A stretch of 64,000 bases of DNA. Origin: Fusobacterium varium (lineage in GTDB: Bacteria > Fusobacteriota > Fusobacteriia > Fusobacteriales > Fusobacteriaceae). Both the position numbers and the translations under genes were made by a program. Shown piece after piece: positions 52,559-62,510 of this stretch (its first letter is position 1; each line of letters begins with the position of its first letter). The stretch covers positions 806,001 to 870,000 of the forward strand of contig AP017968.1 in NCBI GenBank assembly GCA_002356455.1, read 5' to 3'. Under the pieces are notes generated by a model. It saw only the letters and a list, made by a program, of their open reading frames with translations, was not told the DNA's origin and made no database searches.

Positions 52559-53584
52559 ATGTTTAAAGATAAAGTTTTATTAATAACAGGAGGAACAGGA
52601 TCATTTGGAAATGCTGTACTCAGAAGATTTTTAAAAACTGATATTGGAGAAATAAGAATTTTTTCAAGAGATGAAAAAAAACAAGATGATATGAGAAAAA
52701 TATACAATAATCCTAAATTAAAGTTCTATATAGGAGATGTAAGGGACTACAACTCAGTAATAGATGTAATGAGAGGAGTAGACTTTGTATTTCACGCAGC
52801 AGCTCTTAAACAGGTGCCATCATGTGAATTTTATCCAGTACAGGCTGTTTATACTAATATATTAGGAACAGAAAATGTTTTAAATGCAGCAATAGCGTCA
52901 AAAGTAAAGAAAGTTGTTTGTTTGAGTACAGATAAAGCAGCTTATCCAATAAATGCAATGGGAATGTCAAAAGCGCTTATGGAGAAAGTGATAGTAGCAA
53001 AAGGAAGAAATTTAAAAGACGATGAAACTACAATATGCCTTACAAGATATGGAAATGTAATGGCATCACGTGGTTCAGTAATTCCTTTGTTTATAGATCA
53101 GGTAAGACATGGAAAACCAATAACAATAACAGATCCAAATATGACAAGATTTATGATGAGCTTAGACCAAGCAGTGGATTTAGTATTATTTGCATTTAAA
53201 AATGGAAAGAATGGAGATTTATTTATCCAAAAATCACCAGCAGCAACAATTGAAGTTCTTGCTCATGCAATGAAAAATATATTAGGAAAACCAGAACATG
53301 AAGTAAAAATAATAGGAACAAGACATGGAGAAAAACTTTATGAAGTTCTAATGACAAAAGAGGAAAAAGTAAGAGCAATAGATATGGGGGAATATTTCAG
53401 AGTTCCAGCAGATGGAAGAGATCTTAATTATTCAAAGTATTTTGAAGATGGACAAGAAGTTATTACTCAAGCAGATGAATATAATTCTCATAATACATAT
53501 AGACTAAATGAAGAGGAATTAAAGAAGATGATTTTGGAGCTATATGAAATACAGGATGAATTAAAAGAGTTTGGGGTGAAATAG
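52559..53584 (+). CDS. UDP-GlcNAc 4,6-dehydratase/5-epimerase, CapE/FnlA family
   Basis: 341 residues. Soluble SDR: VLLITGGTGSFGNAVLRRFL (about 6-25), IFSRDEKKQDDMR, HAAALKQVPSCEFYPVQAV (about 82), LSTDKAAYPINAMGMSKALM (about 125, Met-Lys type like CapE) and GTRHGEKLYEVLMT (about 258). CapE-type enzymes start the UDP-L-FucNAc pathway from UDP-GlcNAc. CapF- and CapG-type genes follow directly, so the three-step pathway is complete. The SD aaggaga lies before the ATG. Confidence 0.92.
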   Translation: MFKDKVLLITGGTGSFGNAVLRRFLKTDIGEIRIFSRDEKKQDDMRKIYNNPKLKFYIGDVRDYNSVIDVMRGVDFVFHAAALKQVPSCEFYPVQAVYTNILGTENVLNAAIASKVKKVVCLSTDKAAYPINAMGMSKALMEKVIVAKGRNLKDDETTICLTRYGNVMASRGSVIPLFIDQVRHGKPITITDPNMTRFMMSLDQAVDLVLFAFKNGKNGDLFIQKSPAATIEVLAHAMKNILGKPEHEVKIIGTRHGEKLYEVLMTKEEKVRAIDMGEYFRVPADGRDLNYSKYFEDGQEVITQADEYNSHNTYRLNEEELKKMILELYEIQDELKEFGVK

Positions 53585-53586
53585 TT

Positions 53587-54693
53587 ATGGAGGTTCTTGT
53601 AACAGGTGCAAAAGGCTTTATAGGAAAAAATCTTGTGGAAAGATTATCAAAAATAAATGGAATTGTTATTCATCAATTTGATAAAGAAAATACTATAGAT
53701 GAAATTGAAGAATATATAGAAAAAATAGATTTTATCTTTCATCTCGCAGGAATAAACAGACCAGAGAATCCAGAAGAATTCTATAAAGGAAATAGAGATA
53801 CCATAAAAGAACTGATAGAAGTAATAGAAAAAAAAGGATTAAAAATACCAATTCTTGTTACGTCATCAATTCAGGCAGAAAAAAATAATGATTATGGGAA
53901 GAGTAAGTTAGAAGGAGAAATTTTCCTAAGAGAATATAGTAAAAGAAATTGTGCGCAAATATATATTTACAGGCTTCCAAATGTCTTTGGAAAATGGTGC
54001 AGGCCAAATTACAACTCTGTAATTGCTACTTGGTGTCATAATATAGCAAATAATATAGATATAGCTATATCAGACAGAAATATAAAATTAAATTTTGTGT
54101 ATATAGATGATGTTGTAAATACTTTTGTTTCTCATTCGCAGAAGCAGGAAGAAGCTAAAGAATATTATGAAATATCAACAGTATATAGTAAAACTCTTGG
54201 AGAGATTTCAGATCTTATCCATTCATTTAAAAATAATAGAAAAACTCTTGTAATAGAAAAAGTAGGAAAAGGATTTGAAAGAGCACTATATTCAACTTAT
54301 TTGTCATATCTTCCAGAAGATAACTTTTCATATGAACTTACAGAGCACAAGGATAGTAGAGGAGCTTTTGTTGAGATATTAAGAACAGTAGATAGTGGAC
54401 AATTTTCAATTTCAACTTCAAAACCAGGAATAACAAGAGGAAATCACTATCATAATACTAAAAATGAAAAATTTTTAGTAATAAAGGGAGAAGCTATTAT
54501 CAGATTTAGAAATATATACAGTGATAAAGTGATTGAATATCCTGTATCTGATAAAAAATTAGAAGTGGTGGATATACCAGTTGGATATACACATAATATA
54601 ACAAATACTGGCACAGGAGAAATGATACTTGTGATATGGGCAAATGAATTATTTGATAAAGAGAATCCAGATACATACTACTTAGAGGTGTAA
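53587..54693 (+). CDS. CapF/FnlB-type bifunctional UDP-sugar epimerase/reductase
   Basis: 368 residues in two domains. Residues 1-245: SDR with VTGAKGFIGKNLVERL (5-20), FHLAGINRPENPEEFY, VTSSIQAEKNNDYGKSKLEG (YGKSK catalytic) and RLPNVFGKWCRPNYNSVIA. Residues about 250-368: a cupin with LTEHKDSRGAFVEILRTVDS, TSKPGITRGNHYHNTKNEKF (two His metal ligands) and VIKGEAIIRF. This is the CapF architecture: the cupin epimerises C3 and the SDR reduces C4 on the way to UDP-L-FucNAc. It lies 2 bases after the CapE-type stop. Confidence 0.93.
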   Translation: MEVLVTGAKGFIGKNLVERLSKINGIVIHQFDKENTIDEIEEYIEKIDFIFHLAGINRPENPEEFYKGNRDTIKELIEVIEKKGLKIPILVTSSIQAEKNNDYGKSKLEGEIFLREYSKRNCAQIYIYRLPNVFGKWCRPNYNSVIATWCHNIANNIDIAISDRNIKLNFVYIDDVVNTFVSHSQKQEEAKEYYEISTVYSKTLGEISDLIHSFKNNRKTLVIEKVGKGFERALYSTYLSYLPEDNFSYELTEHKDSRGAFVEILRTVDSGQFSISTSKPGITRGNHYHNTKNEKFLVIKGEAIIRFRNIYSDKVIEYPVSDKKLEVVDIPVGYTHNITNTGTGEMILVIWANELFDKENPDTYYLEV

Positions 54694-54696
54694 TAG

Positions 54697-55821
54697 ATGA
54701 AAAAAATAAAAGTAATGACAATAGTAGGAACAAGACCAGAAATAATAAGACTTTCAGAAGTTATAAAAGCATGTGATAAATATTTTGAACATATATTAGT
54801 TCATACAGGACAGAATTGGGATTATACATTGAATCAAGTATTTTTTGAAGAATTAAATTTAAGAGAACCAGATTATTATTTGAATTCTGTAGGAAAACAT
54901 TTAGGAGAAACAATAGGAAATATAATAGCAAAATCTTATGAAGTTTTAGAAAAAGAAATGCCAAATGCACTCCTTATACTTGGTGATACAAACTCATGTC
55001 TTGCAGCAGTAGCAGCAAAGAGATTAAAAATACCAGTATTTCATATGGAAGCAGGGAACAGATGTTTTGACCAAAATGTTCCAGAAGAAATAAACAGGAA
55101 AATAGTAGATCATATAAGTGATATAAATTTACCTTATACAGAGCATAGCAGAAGATATCTTCTATCAGAAGGATTTAGAAAAGAGCATATATATGTAACA
55201 GGATCTCCTATGTATGAAGTTTTAGTAAAAAATATGAAGAAAATAGAGCAAAGCAGACCTTTAGAGAAATTAGGATTGGAAAAAGGAAAATATATTCTTG
55301 TAAGTGCTCATAGAGAAGAGAATATAGATATAGAGAAAAATTTCTTTAAGCTTATGAATGGGATAAATATGATAGCAGAACATTACAATATCCCCGTAAT
55401 TTATTCGACACATCCAAGAAGTATGAAAAAAATAGAGGAAAGGAATTTTAAATTCAATCCTCTAGTAAAAAACTTAAAACCATTTGGATTCTTTGAATAT
55501 AACAAACTGCAAAAGAATGCTTATGCAGTAATATCAGATTCAGGAACATTATCAGAAGAATCATCAATGTTAAATTTTCCTGGAATACTAATAAGAACAA
55601 GTACAGAAAGACCAGAAGTATTAGATAAAGGAAATATGATAATAGGTGGAATAGAGGGAGAAGAAATAATTCAAGCAATAGATATGATAAGAATATATTT
55701 TGAAGAAAATAACAGATATGAATTACCAGTAGATTACAGAGATATAAATGTAGCAGATAAGGTAGTTAGAATAATATTGAGTTACTACAAGATAATAGAT
55801 AAAGTTATATGGGGAAAGTAA
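54697..55821 (+). CDS. UDP-HexNAc 2-epimerase, CapG/FnlC (WecB-like) family
   Basis: 374 residues with WecB-like signatures: VMTIVGTRPEIIRLSEVIKA (5-24), HTGQNWDYTLNQVFFEEL, LGDTNSCLAAVAAKRLKIPV, HMEAGNRCFDQNVPEEINRK, VSAHREENID near 206 and SDSGTLSEESSMLNFPGILI near 283. The HMEAGNRCFDQNVPEE form is the CapG/FnlC rather than the plain WecB form. It makes UDP-L-FucNAc from UDP-2-acetamido-2,6-dideoxy-L-talose. It follows the CapF-type gene after 3 bases and adjoins the next GT gene. Confidence 0.93.
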   Translation: MKKIKVMTIVGTRPEIIRLSEVIKACDKYFEHILVHTGQNWDYTLNQVFFEELNLREPDYYLNSVGKHLGETIGNIIAKSYEVLEKEMPNALLILGDTNSCLAAVAAKRLKIPVFHMEAGNRCFDQNVPEEINRKIVDHISDINLPYTEHSRRYLLSEGFRKEHIYVTGSPMYEVLVKNMKKIEQSRPLEKLGLEKGKYILVSAHREENIDIEKNFFKLMNGINMIAEHYNIPVIYSTHPRSMKKIEERNFKFNPLVKNLKPFGFFEYNKLQKNAYAVISDSGTLSEESSMLNFPGILIRTSTERPEVLDKGNMIIGGIEGEEIIQAIDMIRIYFEENNRYELPVDYRDINVADKVVRIILSYYKIIDKVIWGK

Positions 55822-57000
55822 ATGGAAAAAAATTCATATTTATTTTTTACTTTTGCAATTCCTCGTAAAGAAATGGTTAGAATTTTTCAGAATGATAAAT
55901 TTCCAGCAGTCCAAACTGATAAATTTATATGGAATTTAATTAAAGGGATTGAGAATGAAAAAGAAGAAATAGTGTATATAAGCACTAGACCAGTATCAGA
56001 TTATCCTTATTATAGAGAAAAATATATCAATAAAAAAGAGTATTATATAAATTTAAATAAAAAAAAGATAAAAATTTTAGAAATTCCATTTTTGAATATT
56101 TCAGTTTTTAAAGTAATAACTAGATTATTTTTCGGATTTTATTATGGAATTAAGGAATTTCAAAAAAAGAAAAATAAGAAAGCAATAATAGTTTATTCAG
56201 TTACAGTACCATATTTAATATTGGGATATATTTTTTCTAGATTTTATAATATAAAACTCATAGCAATATGGACAGACCCTCCTTCTATTATAAATAAAAG
56301 AGATAGTTACATAAAAACAAAGTTAAGAAAAGTTGAATTAAAATTATCAAAATTTTTTATGAGAAAATTTGATAAAGTAGTGAGTTTAACAAAGGAACTA
56401 GCTGAAGATTTTTGTCCAAAAAAACCATATTTGGTAATTGAAGGAATTGTTAATTTAGATTTCTATGAGGATAGAGACTTAGAAAATACGAAAAGAATAA
56501 CTTCTGATATAAAAAGTATAGTTTATACTGGAACTTTAGAAGAGAAATATGGAATAAAAAATATAATAGATAGTTTTAAATATATAAATATTGAAAATGT
56601 AGAGCTTCATATTTATGGAAAAGGAAATTATGAAAAAGAAATAAAAAATATTTGTGAAAGTGATAAAAGAATAAAATATTTTGGTTTTATAGAAAATGAA
56701 AAAATATTAAAAATTCAAAAAGAAGCAACATTTTTAATTAATGCTCGTTCAAAAGAAGATGAATATGTAAAGTATTCTTTTCCATCAAAAATGATGGAAT
56801 ATATGGCTTCAGGAACACCAGTAATAACAACTATTCTTCCTGGATTTCCAGGTGAGTATGAAAAATATTTAATTAAGATAAATGATAATAGTCCAATTGA
56901 AATAGCTAATAAAATAAAAGAAGTTATTCAATGGAAAGAAGAAGAAAAAATTTATTTTGGAAAAAAAAGCAAAAAACTTTATAAAACAAAAAAATTATAA
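55822..57000 (+). CDS. GT4-type glycosyltransferase
   Basis: 392 residues. YLFFTFAIPRKEMVRIFQND opens the N-terminal domain; KLIAIWTDPPSIINKRDSYI (about 150) resembles the acceptor-side loop of GT4 enzymes. The donor domain has IVYTGTLEEKYGIKNIIDSF (about 235) and YSFPSKMMEYMASGTPVITT (about 315), where PSKMMEYMASGTP is the usual GT4 donor motif. The gene starts directly after the CapG-type stop. The sugar cannot be assigned. Confidence 0.85.
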   Translation: MEKNSYLFFTFAIPRKEMVRIFQNDKFPAVQTDKFIWNLIKGIENEKEEIVYISTRPVSDYPYYREKYINKKEYYINLNKKKIKILEIPFLNISVFKVITRLFFGFYYGIKEFQKKKNKKAIIVYSVTVPYLILGYIFSRFYNIKLIAIWTDPPSIINKRDSYIKTKLRKVELKLSKFFMRKFDKVVSLTKELAEDFCPKKPYLVIEGIVNLDFYEDRDLENTKRITSDIKSIVYTGTLEEKYGIKNIIDSFKYINIENVELHIYGKGNYEKEIKNICESDKRIKYFGFIENEKILKIQKEATFLINARSKEDEYVKYSFPSKMMEYMASGTPVITTILPGFPGEYEKYLIKINDNSPIEIANKIKEVIQWKEEEKIYFGKKSKKLYKTKKL

Positions 57001-57057
57001 AAATCAAGGGGAGAAAATAAAAAAGTTTATTTTTGAAGAGGAAAAGGAAGTATAAAG

Positions 57058-58305
57058 TTGGAAATAGAAAGAATTCTTATATATATACTTATGTTTTTAA
57101 TATTATTTTTTTGGGTAATCTTATCTATTTATAAAAAAAAAATTATAAAAAACTATTATTTAATTTTTAATTGTTGGTGGATTATTTGGTTATTTATTTC
57201 AATAATAAATCTGGGAGAATTTTATTTAATATCACTAAATACATATCTTAAAATTTTTTTGGGATTGTTTTTCTTCAATATAACAATGATGAAAAAGAAC
57301 AAAAAGAGTACATATAATAGGATTTTAAACTTAAATAGATTAAAAAAATTTTATATTTTAGAAATTATATATTTTTTAATAAATATTTATATGGTATTTA
57401 AAATATTTAAAAGAGTAGATGTAGTTAATGAATATTGGAAAGTAAGATTGCTATTCTATGGAATAAAATTTGAAACAATTAATATGCAATTATTTTCTCA
57501 CTCTATATATGCTCATATATATAATTTTTTTAAAGTATTAAATTTAATAAATTTTATTTTTTCTTTGGTATTATTTTTTAAATATAATAAAAAAAAATTA
57601 TTAATTTTATGTATTTTAAATATTGGAATATATTGTTTTGTAAGTGGAGGAAGGGAGTTTATTGCATATATAATAATTCTTGCTATATTTTTGTTTAAAG
57701 CTAAGCTTTTAAAAAAAGGTATTTTATATATGGGTATTTTAATATTCTTTACACTAATAATGACATTATTGAGGGAAAGAAGTTTAGATAAAATTTGGTT
57801 AGTGATAGTAACTTATTATTCTGGAGCAATAGCATACATGGATAATCTTTTCAAAGAAGGATATTTTAAGTTTTATAATGGAGAATTATTTTTTTCTGGA
57901 ATAATAGCTCCAATAAAGTTTCTATTAAAAAGATTGGGTATAAATGCAGGGATTAATGGGATATCAGAAGTAGGAGAAAAATTAATGAAATTTATTCAAA
58001 TATCAGAAACTAACACTTTTTTTAAACAATACAATGCTTTAGCAACAATGTATTTTTGGTTTTATTTAGATTTTGGAATTATGGGGATAATAGGATATAG
58101 CTTCTTTTTAGGAAAAATTTATTATTATATTTATAATAAGATAAATAAAAATTTAGAAAGCATTGCTATAATGGCATATCTTGAATATCTTTTAATCCAA
58201 TCTATTTTTATAAATAAATTTATGGATTTATCTACACTATTATCAATATTGTTAATATTTTATGTTATAACTTGCAAAAAATATGTGGAGGAAAAAAAAT
58301 GTTAG
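57058..58305 (+). CDS. wzy: O-antigen polymerase (Wzy-like)
   Basis: 415 residues, about eleven membrane helices. It starts with TTG at 57058, preceded by gaggaaaaggaag; the first ATG in frame is 33 bases further in and would cut the first helix. Wzy hallmarks are weak by nature: low similarity, many helices and a large loop, here between about residues 240 and 320. FVSGGREFIAYIIILAIFLF near 195 matches the (S/T)GxR pattern of Wzy proteins. It polymerises undecaprenyl-linked repeat units in the periplasm. A flippase gene follows two genes later. Confidence 0.75.
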   Translation: MEIERILIYILMFLILFFWVILSIYKKKIIKNYYLIFNCWWIIWLFISIINLGEFYLISLNTYLKIFLGLFFFNITMMKKNKKSTYNRILNLNRLKKFYILEIIYFLINIYMVFKIFKRVDVVNEYWKVRLLFYGIKFETINMQLFSHSIYAHIYNFFKVLNLINFIFSLVLFFKYNKKKLLILCILNIGIYCFVSGGREFIAYIIILAIFLFKAKLLKKGILYMGILIFFTLIMTLLRERSLDKIWLVIVTYYSGAIAYMDNLFKEGYFKFYNGELFFSGIIAPIKFLLKRLGINAGINGISEVGEKLMKFIQISETNTFFKQYNALATMYFWFYLDFGIMGIIGYSFFLGKIYYYIYNKINKNLESIAIMAYLEYLLIQSIFINKFMDLSTLLSILLIFYVITCKKYVEEKKC

Positions 58306-59225
58306 CACCTATTTTAATATCTGTATATGACAGAAAAAAATCATTAGAGGAATGTATAGAGATGCTAAAAAAAAATGAATTAGCAAAGGATAGTTTACTT
58401 TTTATTGTTTCTGATCAAGGACATAATGAAGAAAAAAAAAAAATAGTACAAAGTATAAGAGAATATGTTAAAGAATTAGAGGGATTTAAAAAAATAATTT
58501 TAATAAATAGAGACAAAAATTTAGGGTCATATAATTCTTTAAAATTAGCAATAACTGAACTTCTTGATAAATATGGAAAAATTATTTTTTTAGAGGATGA
58601 TATAAGAGTTTCAAAGTATTTCATAAAATATATGAATGAAGGTTTAGATAAATATGAGAATGATAAAAGAATTTTTTCCATATGCAGTTATTTTTTTCCA
58701 AATGTAAATTTAGATAATATTTTAAAAGAAGATGTCTTTATTTGGAGCAGATATTCACCATGGGGAATGGCAACATGGAGAGATAGATGGGATAAGATAG
58801 ATTGGAAAATAAATGAATATGAAAACTTTATAAAAGATAGAGAAAAAATAAAAAAATATAATCAAATAGAAAGAACATGGCTTCCTATTTTACAAGAAGA
58901 TATAGAGAAAGGAAAAATAGCAATGGATGCAAGAATAAATTTTCATATGTTTCTTAATAATCTATATACTTTATATCCTAAAAAAAATATTTCAGTTAAC
59001 AGAGGGCATAATGATGGTGGAGAACATTGTGGATTTGATAAAAAGTATTTTTTTCAAAAATTAGATGAAGATTTTTCTCCACTTTTTCCATCTTCCTTAG
59101 TAAAAAATGAGAAAGTTTATAAACAACTATATATAGCTCATTATAGTATTAAAAGTCATTTGATTAAACCAATTTTAATAAAATTTAAATTATTTAAATT
59201 TATAAACAAATTGAGAGGAAGATAA
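58299..59225 (+). CDS. GT-A type glycosyltransferase
   Basis: 308 residues from ATG 58299; the frame extends to a TTG at 58272, but gtggagg just upstream of 58299 is the SD. APILISVYDRKKSLEECIEM begins the nucleotide-binding fold, KNLGSYNSLKLAITELLD follows, and IIFLEDDIRVSKYFIKYM (about 90) holds the EDD metal motif. WSRYSPWGMATWRDRWDKID near 160 is typical of GNT-I-like (GT13-type) bacterial transferases. It overlaps the wzy stop by 7 bases. Confidence 0.82.
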   Translation: MLAPILISVYDRKKSLEECIEMLKKNELAKDSLLFIVSDQGHNEEKKKIVQSIREYVKELEGFKKIILINRDKNLGSYNSLKLAITELLDKYGKIIFLEDDIRVSKYFIKYMNEGLDKYENDKRIFSICSYFFPNVNLDNILKEDVFIWSRYSPWGMATWRDRWDKIDWKINEYENFIKDREKIKKYNQIERTWLPILQEDIEKGKIAMDARINFHMFLNNLYTLYPKKNISVNRGHNDGGEHCGFDKKYFFQKLDEDFSPLFPSSLVKNEKVYKQLYIAHYSIKSHLIKPILIKFKLFKFINKLRGR

Positions 59226-60662
59226 ATGAAATCAATATCAAAAAATATTTTTTATAATTTTTTACTAGTAGGTTTTAATATAGCTTATCCATTAATAACT
59301 GCTAGCTATATTTCAAAGATACTAGGGGCTAAAAATATAGGAATGATTAATTATTCTCAATCAATAATTAATTTTTTATTAATATTTGCTATGGTAGGAA
59401 TTCCAACGTATGGAATAAGAGAAATAGCTCAGCACAGAGAAAGTAAAGAAGAAATTAATAATATTTTTTCTGAATTATTAATAATCAAAGTTTTTTTTTC
59501 TTTGATGATTTTTATACTATATTTTTTGCTTCTTTTAGAAATACAGGAACTAAAATATGATAAAAATATATTTTTTATTATGGGAATTATTTTATTAGCA
59601 AATTCTTTTAATATAGATTGGTTTTTTAGTGGGATGGAAGATTATAAAGTTCTTTCACTGAGAAATATTATAATAAAAATGATAACTTTTATATTAATAA
59701 TTTTTTTAATAAAAAGATCAGAAGATTATTATTTATATGCACTTTTTATAACTTTGGGGCAGAGTTTAGGAAATGTATGGAGTTTTTTTTATTCGAAAAA
59801 ATTTGTTAAATTAAAATTTAGAAATTTAAATTTTAAAAGACATTATAATGGTTTGAAAGTATTTTTTTTATCCTCTCTTGTTATTAGTGTATATACATTG
59901 TTGGGTGGAATAATATTAGGGATTTTTAGTACACCAGAAAAAGTAGCTTTTTTTAGTAGAGCGAGACAACTACAACTAGTTGGAGTTACAATAACTGGAT
60001 CTGTTTCAACAGTGTTAATTCCAAGAATTTCTTATTATTATACTAATGATAAAAATGAATATTTTATTTTATTAAAAAAATCATTAAATTTTGGTTATAT
60101 TTTATCTATTCCATTAATGATAGGATTTATATTTTTGTCTAAAGAATTAAATCTTTTTTTAGGTGGAGCAGAGTTTTTACCAGCTCAAAAGCCTTTAATT
60201 ATATTAAGTCCATTAATTTTAATAGTAACTTTAAACACTTGGGGTTATTTACAGGGAATTGTTCCAGCTGGTATGGAAAAAATAGGGACTATAATTCAAA
60301 TGGGAATGGCAATAATTAATGTATTGTTAAGTATAGTTTTAATTCCAAAATTTTTTGATATAGGAGTTTCTATTGCTACTGTAGCTGCTGAAACAGTAGG
60401 AACTATTATTCTAATAATTGTATTGAAAAGAAAAATAAAGATAAATTTATTAACTAATTCGTTGTATAGGTATATAATTTCAGGTATTATTATGGCTTTT
60501 TTTATAGAAATAATAAAGCGATATTTTAATAATAATCAAACATTAGTATTGAGTATTTTAGGTGGAGGAATTATATATTTTCTTATTTTAATTTTTCTAA
60601 AAGAAGAAATAATCTTGTATATACTGAATAAAATTTTTAATAAATTAAGGAGGAAAGATTGA
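59226..60662 (+). CDS. wzx: O-antigen flippase (Wzx)
   Basis: 478 residues with about 12-14 membrane helices and the polysaccharide biosynthesis (MATE-like) N terminus: SKNIFYNFLLVGFNIAYPLI (about 4-23), YISKILGAKNIGMINYSQSI and GIPTYGIREIAQHRESKEEI (about 57-76, with the conserved Arg). It flips undecaprenyl-linked repeat units to the periplasm. The ATG follows the preceding stop directly. Together with Wzy and the ligase-like proteins it defines a Wzx/Wzy-dependent pathway. Confidence 0.92.
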   Translation: MKSISKNIFYNFLLVGFNIAYPLITASYISKILGAKNIGMINYSQSIINFLLIFAMVGIPTYGIREIAQHRESKEEINNIFSELLIIKVFFSLMIFILYFLLLLEIQELKYDKNIFFIMGIILLANSFNIDWFFSGMEDYKVLSLRNIIIKMITFILIIFLIKRSEDYYLYALFITLGQSLGNVWSFFYSKKFVKLKFRNLNFKRHYNGLKVFFLSSLVISVYTLLGGIILGIFSTPEKVAFFSRARQLQLVGVTITGSVSTVLIPRISYYYTNDKNEYFILLKKSLNFGYILSIPLMIGFIFLSKELNLFLGGAEFLPAQKPLIILSPLILIVTLNTWGYLQGIVPAGMEKIGTIIQMGMAIINVLLSIVLIPKFFDIGVSIATVAAETVGTIILIIVLKRKIKINLLTNSLYRYIISGIIMAFFIEIIKRYFNNNQTLVLSILGGGIIYFLILIFLKEEIILYILNKIFNKLRRKD

Positions 60663-60663
60663 A

Positions 60664-61785
60664 ATGGATAAGCTAGATAAAAAAATAATGGTAACGAAAT
60701 CTTTTTTACCCTCATATGAAGAATATTGTGAAGAAATAAAAGAAATATGGAATACTTATTGGCTTACAAATATGGGAATAAAACATGAAACACTAAAAGA
60801 AAAAATGAAACAATATTTAGATGTAAAAAATATCTCTTTATGCAGCAATGGGCATCTAGCATTGGAAATGGCTATAAGAGCTTTGAAACTTACTGGAGAA
60901 GTAATAACTACTCCATATACTTTTGCATCAACAACTCATGCTATAACTAGATGTGGGTTAACTCCAGTTTTTTGTGACATAGAAATGAAAAACTTTACAA
61001 TAGATACATCTAAAATAGAAGAGCTTATTACAGAAAAAACAAGTGCAATAATTCCAGTACATGTCTATGGAAATCCATGTAATGTTGAAGAAATAGAGAA
61101 AATAGCTAAAAAATATAATTTAAAAGTGATATATGATGCTGCTCATACATTTGGAGTAGAAATAAATGGAAAAGGAATAGGGAATTATGGAGATGTTTCA
61201 ATGTTCAGTCTTCATGCAACAAAGGTATATAGTACGATTGAAGGAGGAGCATTAACATATAATAATGATAACTATTCAAGTCTTTTTAGATTAGAGAAGA
61301 ATTTTGGAATAACAGGTCCTGAAGAGGTTATACAAAATGGCGGAAATGCTAAACTTAACGAATTTCAAGCAGCAATGGGACTTGTAAATTTAAAGTATGT
61401 TGATAGTGAAATTTTAAAAAGAAAAAAATTAGTAGAAAAATATAGAGAACTTCTAAATAATATTGAGGGAATAAGATATTTGGAGAATATAGAAGGAATA
61501 AGACATAATTATGCTTATTTTCCAATAATAATTAATGAGAAAGTTTATGGAAAAACAAGAGATGAAGTATTTGAAAAATTAAAAGATTATAATATTTTTG
61601 CTAGAAAATATTTTTATCCTTTAATAAATAACTTTGAATGTTACAGGGAGAAATATAAAGATATAAAGTTGCCAAATGCTGAGTATATTTCAGATAGGGT
61701 AATGACACTTCCAATGTATGGAGATTTAACATTAGAAGAAGTTGAATATATTTGTAAAGTATTAAAGGAGATAAAAAAAGTATGA
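60664..61785 (+). CDS. Sugar aminotransferase, DegT/DnrJ family, VioA-like
   Basis: 373 residues, PLP-dependent. SLCSNGHLALEMAIRALKLT (about 56-75), VITTPYTFASTTHAITRCGL, VIYDAAHTFGVEI (Asp of the PLP pyridine contact, about 158) and MFSLHATKVYSTIEGGAL (about 179, Lys that forms the Schiff base). The HATKVxxxxEGG form is usual for VioA-type enzymes acting at C4 of dTDP-4-keto-6-deoxyglucose. The next gene encodes a formyltransferase and the ones after are rmlA and rmlB, which supply the substrate. C4 versus C3 specificity is inferred from this context. Confidence 0.87.
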   Translation: MDKLDKKIMVTKSFLPSYEEYCEEIKEIWNTYWLTNMGIKHETLKEKMKQYLDVKNISLCSNGHLALEMAIRALKLTGEVITTPYTFASTTHAITRCGLTPVFCDIEMKNFTIDTSKIEELITEKTSAIIPVHVYGNPCNVEEIEKIAKKYNLKVIYDAAHTFGVEINGKGIGNYGDVSMFSLHATKVYSTIEGGALTYNNDNYSSLFRLEKNFGITGPEEVIQNGGNAKLNEFQAAMGLVNLKYVDSEILKRKKLVEKYRELLNNIEGIRYLENIEGIRHNYAYFPIIINEKVYGKTRDEVFEKLKDYNIFARKYFYPLINNFECYREKYKDIKLPNAEYISDRVMTLPMYGDLTLEEVEYICKVLKEIKKV

Positions 61786-62510
61786 ATATATTAGTTGTAA
61801 CAGATAATGAATATATTTTTAAAAATTTTCTTTCAATAATAAAAGATGAAAAATATAAAAATTTTAAATTTACATTTAGATACTCAGCTAAAAATATCGA
61901 AATGAGAGCTAAATATCAAAGTTCAGAAATATTTAAAACTATAAATGTAAAAGAAGAAGTTGAAGACATAATAGATAACTATGACATAGTCATATCATTA
62001 CATTGTAAACAGATATTTCCATCTAAACTTGTGAATAGTTTAAAATGCATAAATGTTCATCCTGGATTTAATCCATATAATAGGGGATGGTTTCCTCAAG
62101 TATTTTCAATATTAAATAAAATGGATTGTGGAGTAACCATACATTATATGGATGAGCAGTTAGATCATGGAAAAATATTATTTCAAGAAAAAGTAAATAT
62201 GTACAATTGGGATACTTCAATGTCTCTATATAATAGAGTTCAAGATAAAGAAATAGAACTTCTTAAAAAGAACCTTTATGATATTTTAACTAAAGATATT
62301 GAAGGTTTTGAAGTTGGAGAGGGAAATATAAATACTTTAAATGATTTCAAAAAATTATGCGAAATTGATTTAGATGAAAAAATTACAATGGGGGAAGCAA
62401 TAGACAAATTAAGGGCTTTAACTCATGGCGAATATAAAAATGCATATTTTATTTCTGGTAATGAAAAAATTTATGTTAAATTAATTTTAGAAAAAGAGGA
62501 GAAAATATGA
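61782..62510 (+). CDS. Sugar N-formyltransferase, VioF-like
   Basis: 242 residues, a short formyltransferase of the formyl-THF type. [20 protein letters not shown] opens the fold, [16 protein letters not shown] (about 70) leads to [20 protein letters not shown] (about 88-107), where Asn and His of NVHPG are the catalytic pair; [20 protein letters not shown] (about 117) has the catalytic Asp. The [12 protein letters not shown] form is that of dTDP-4-amino-4,6-dideoxyglucose N-formyltransferases (VioF/QdtF). It overlaps the aminotransferase stop by 4 bases, so product and substrate are coupled: predicted dTDP-Qui4NFo. Confidence 0.88.
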   Translation: MNILVVTDNEYIFKNFLSIIKDEKYKNFKFTFRYSAKNIEMRAKYQSSEIFKTINVKEEVEDIIDNYDIVISLHCKQIFPSKLVNSLKCINVHPGFNPYNRGWFPQVFSILNKMDCGVTIHYMDEQLDHGKILFQEKVNMYNWDTSMSLYNRVQDKEIELLKKNLYDILTKDIEGFEVGEGNINTLNDFKKLCEIDLDEKITMGEAIDKLRALTHGEYKNAYFISGNEKIYVKLILEKEEKI

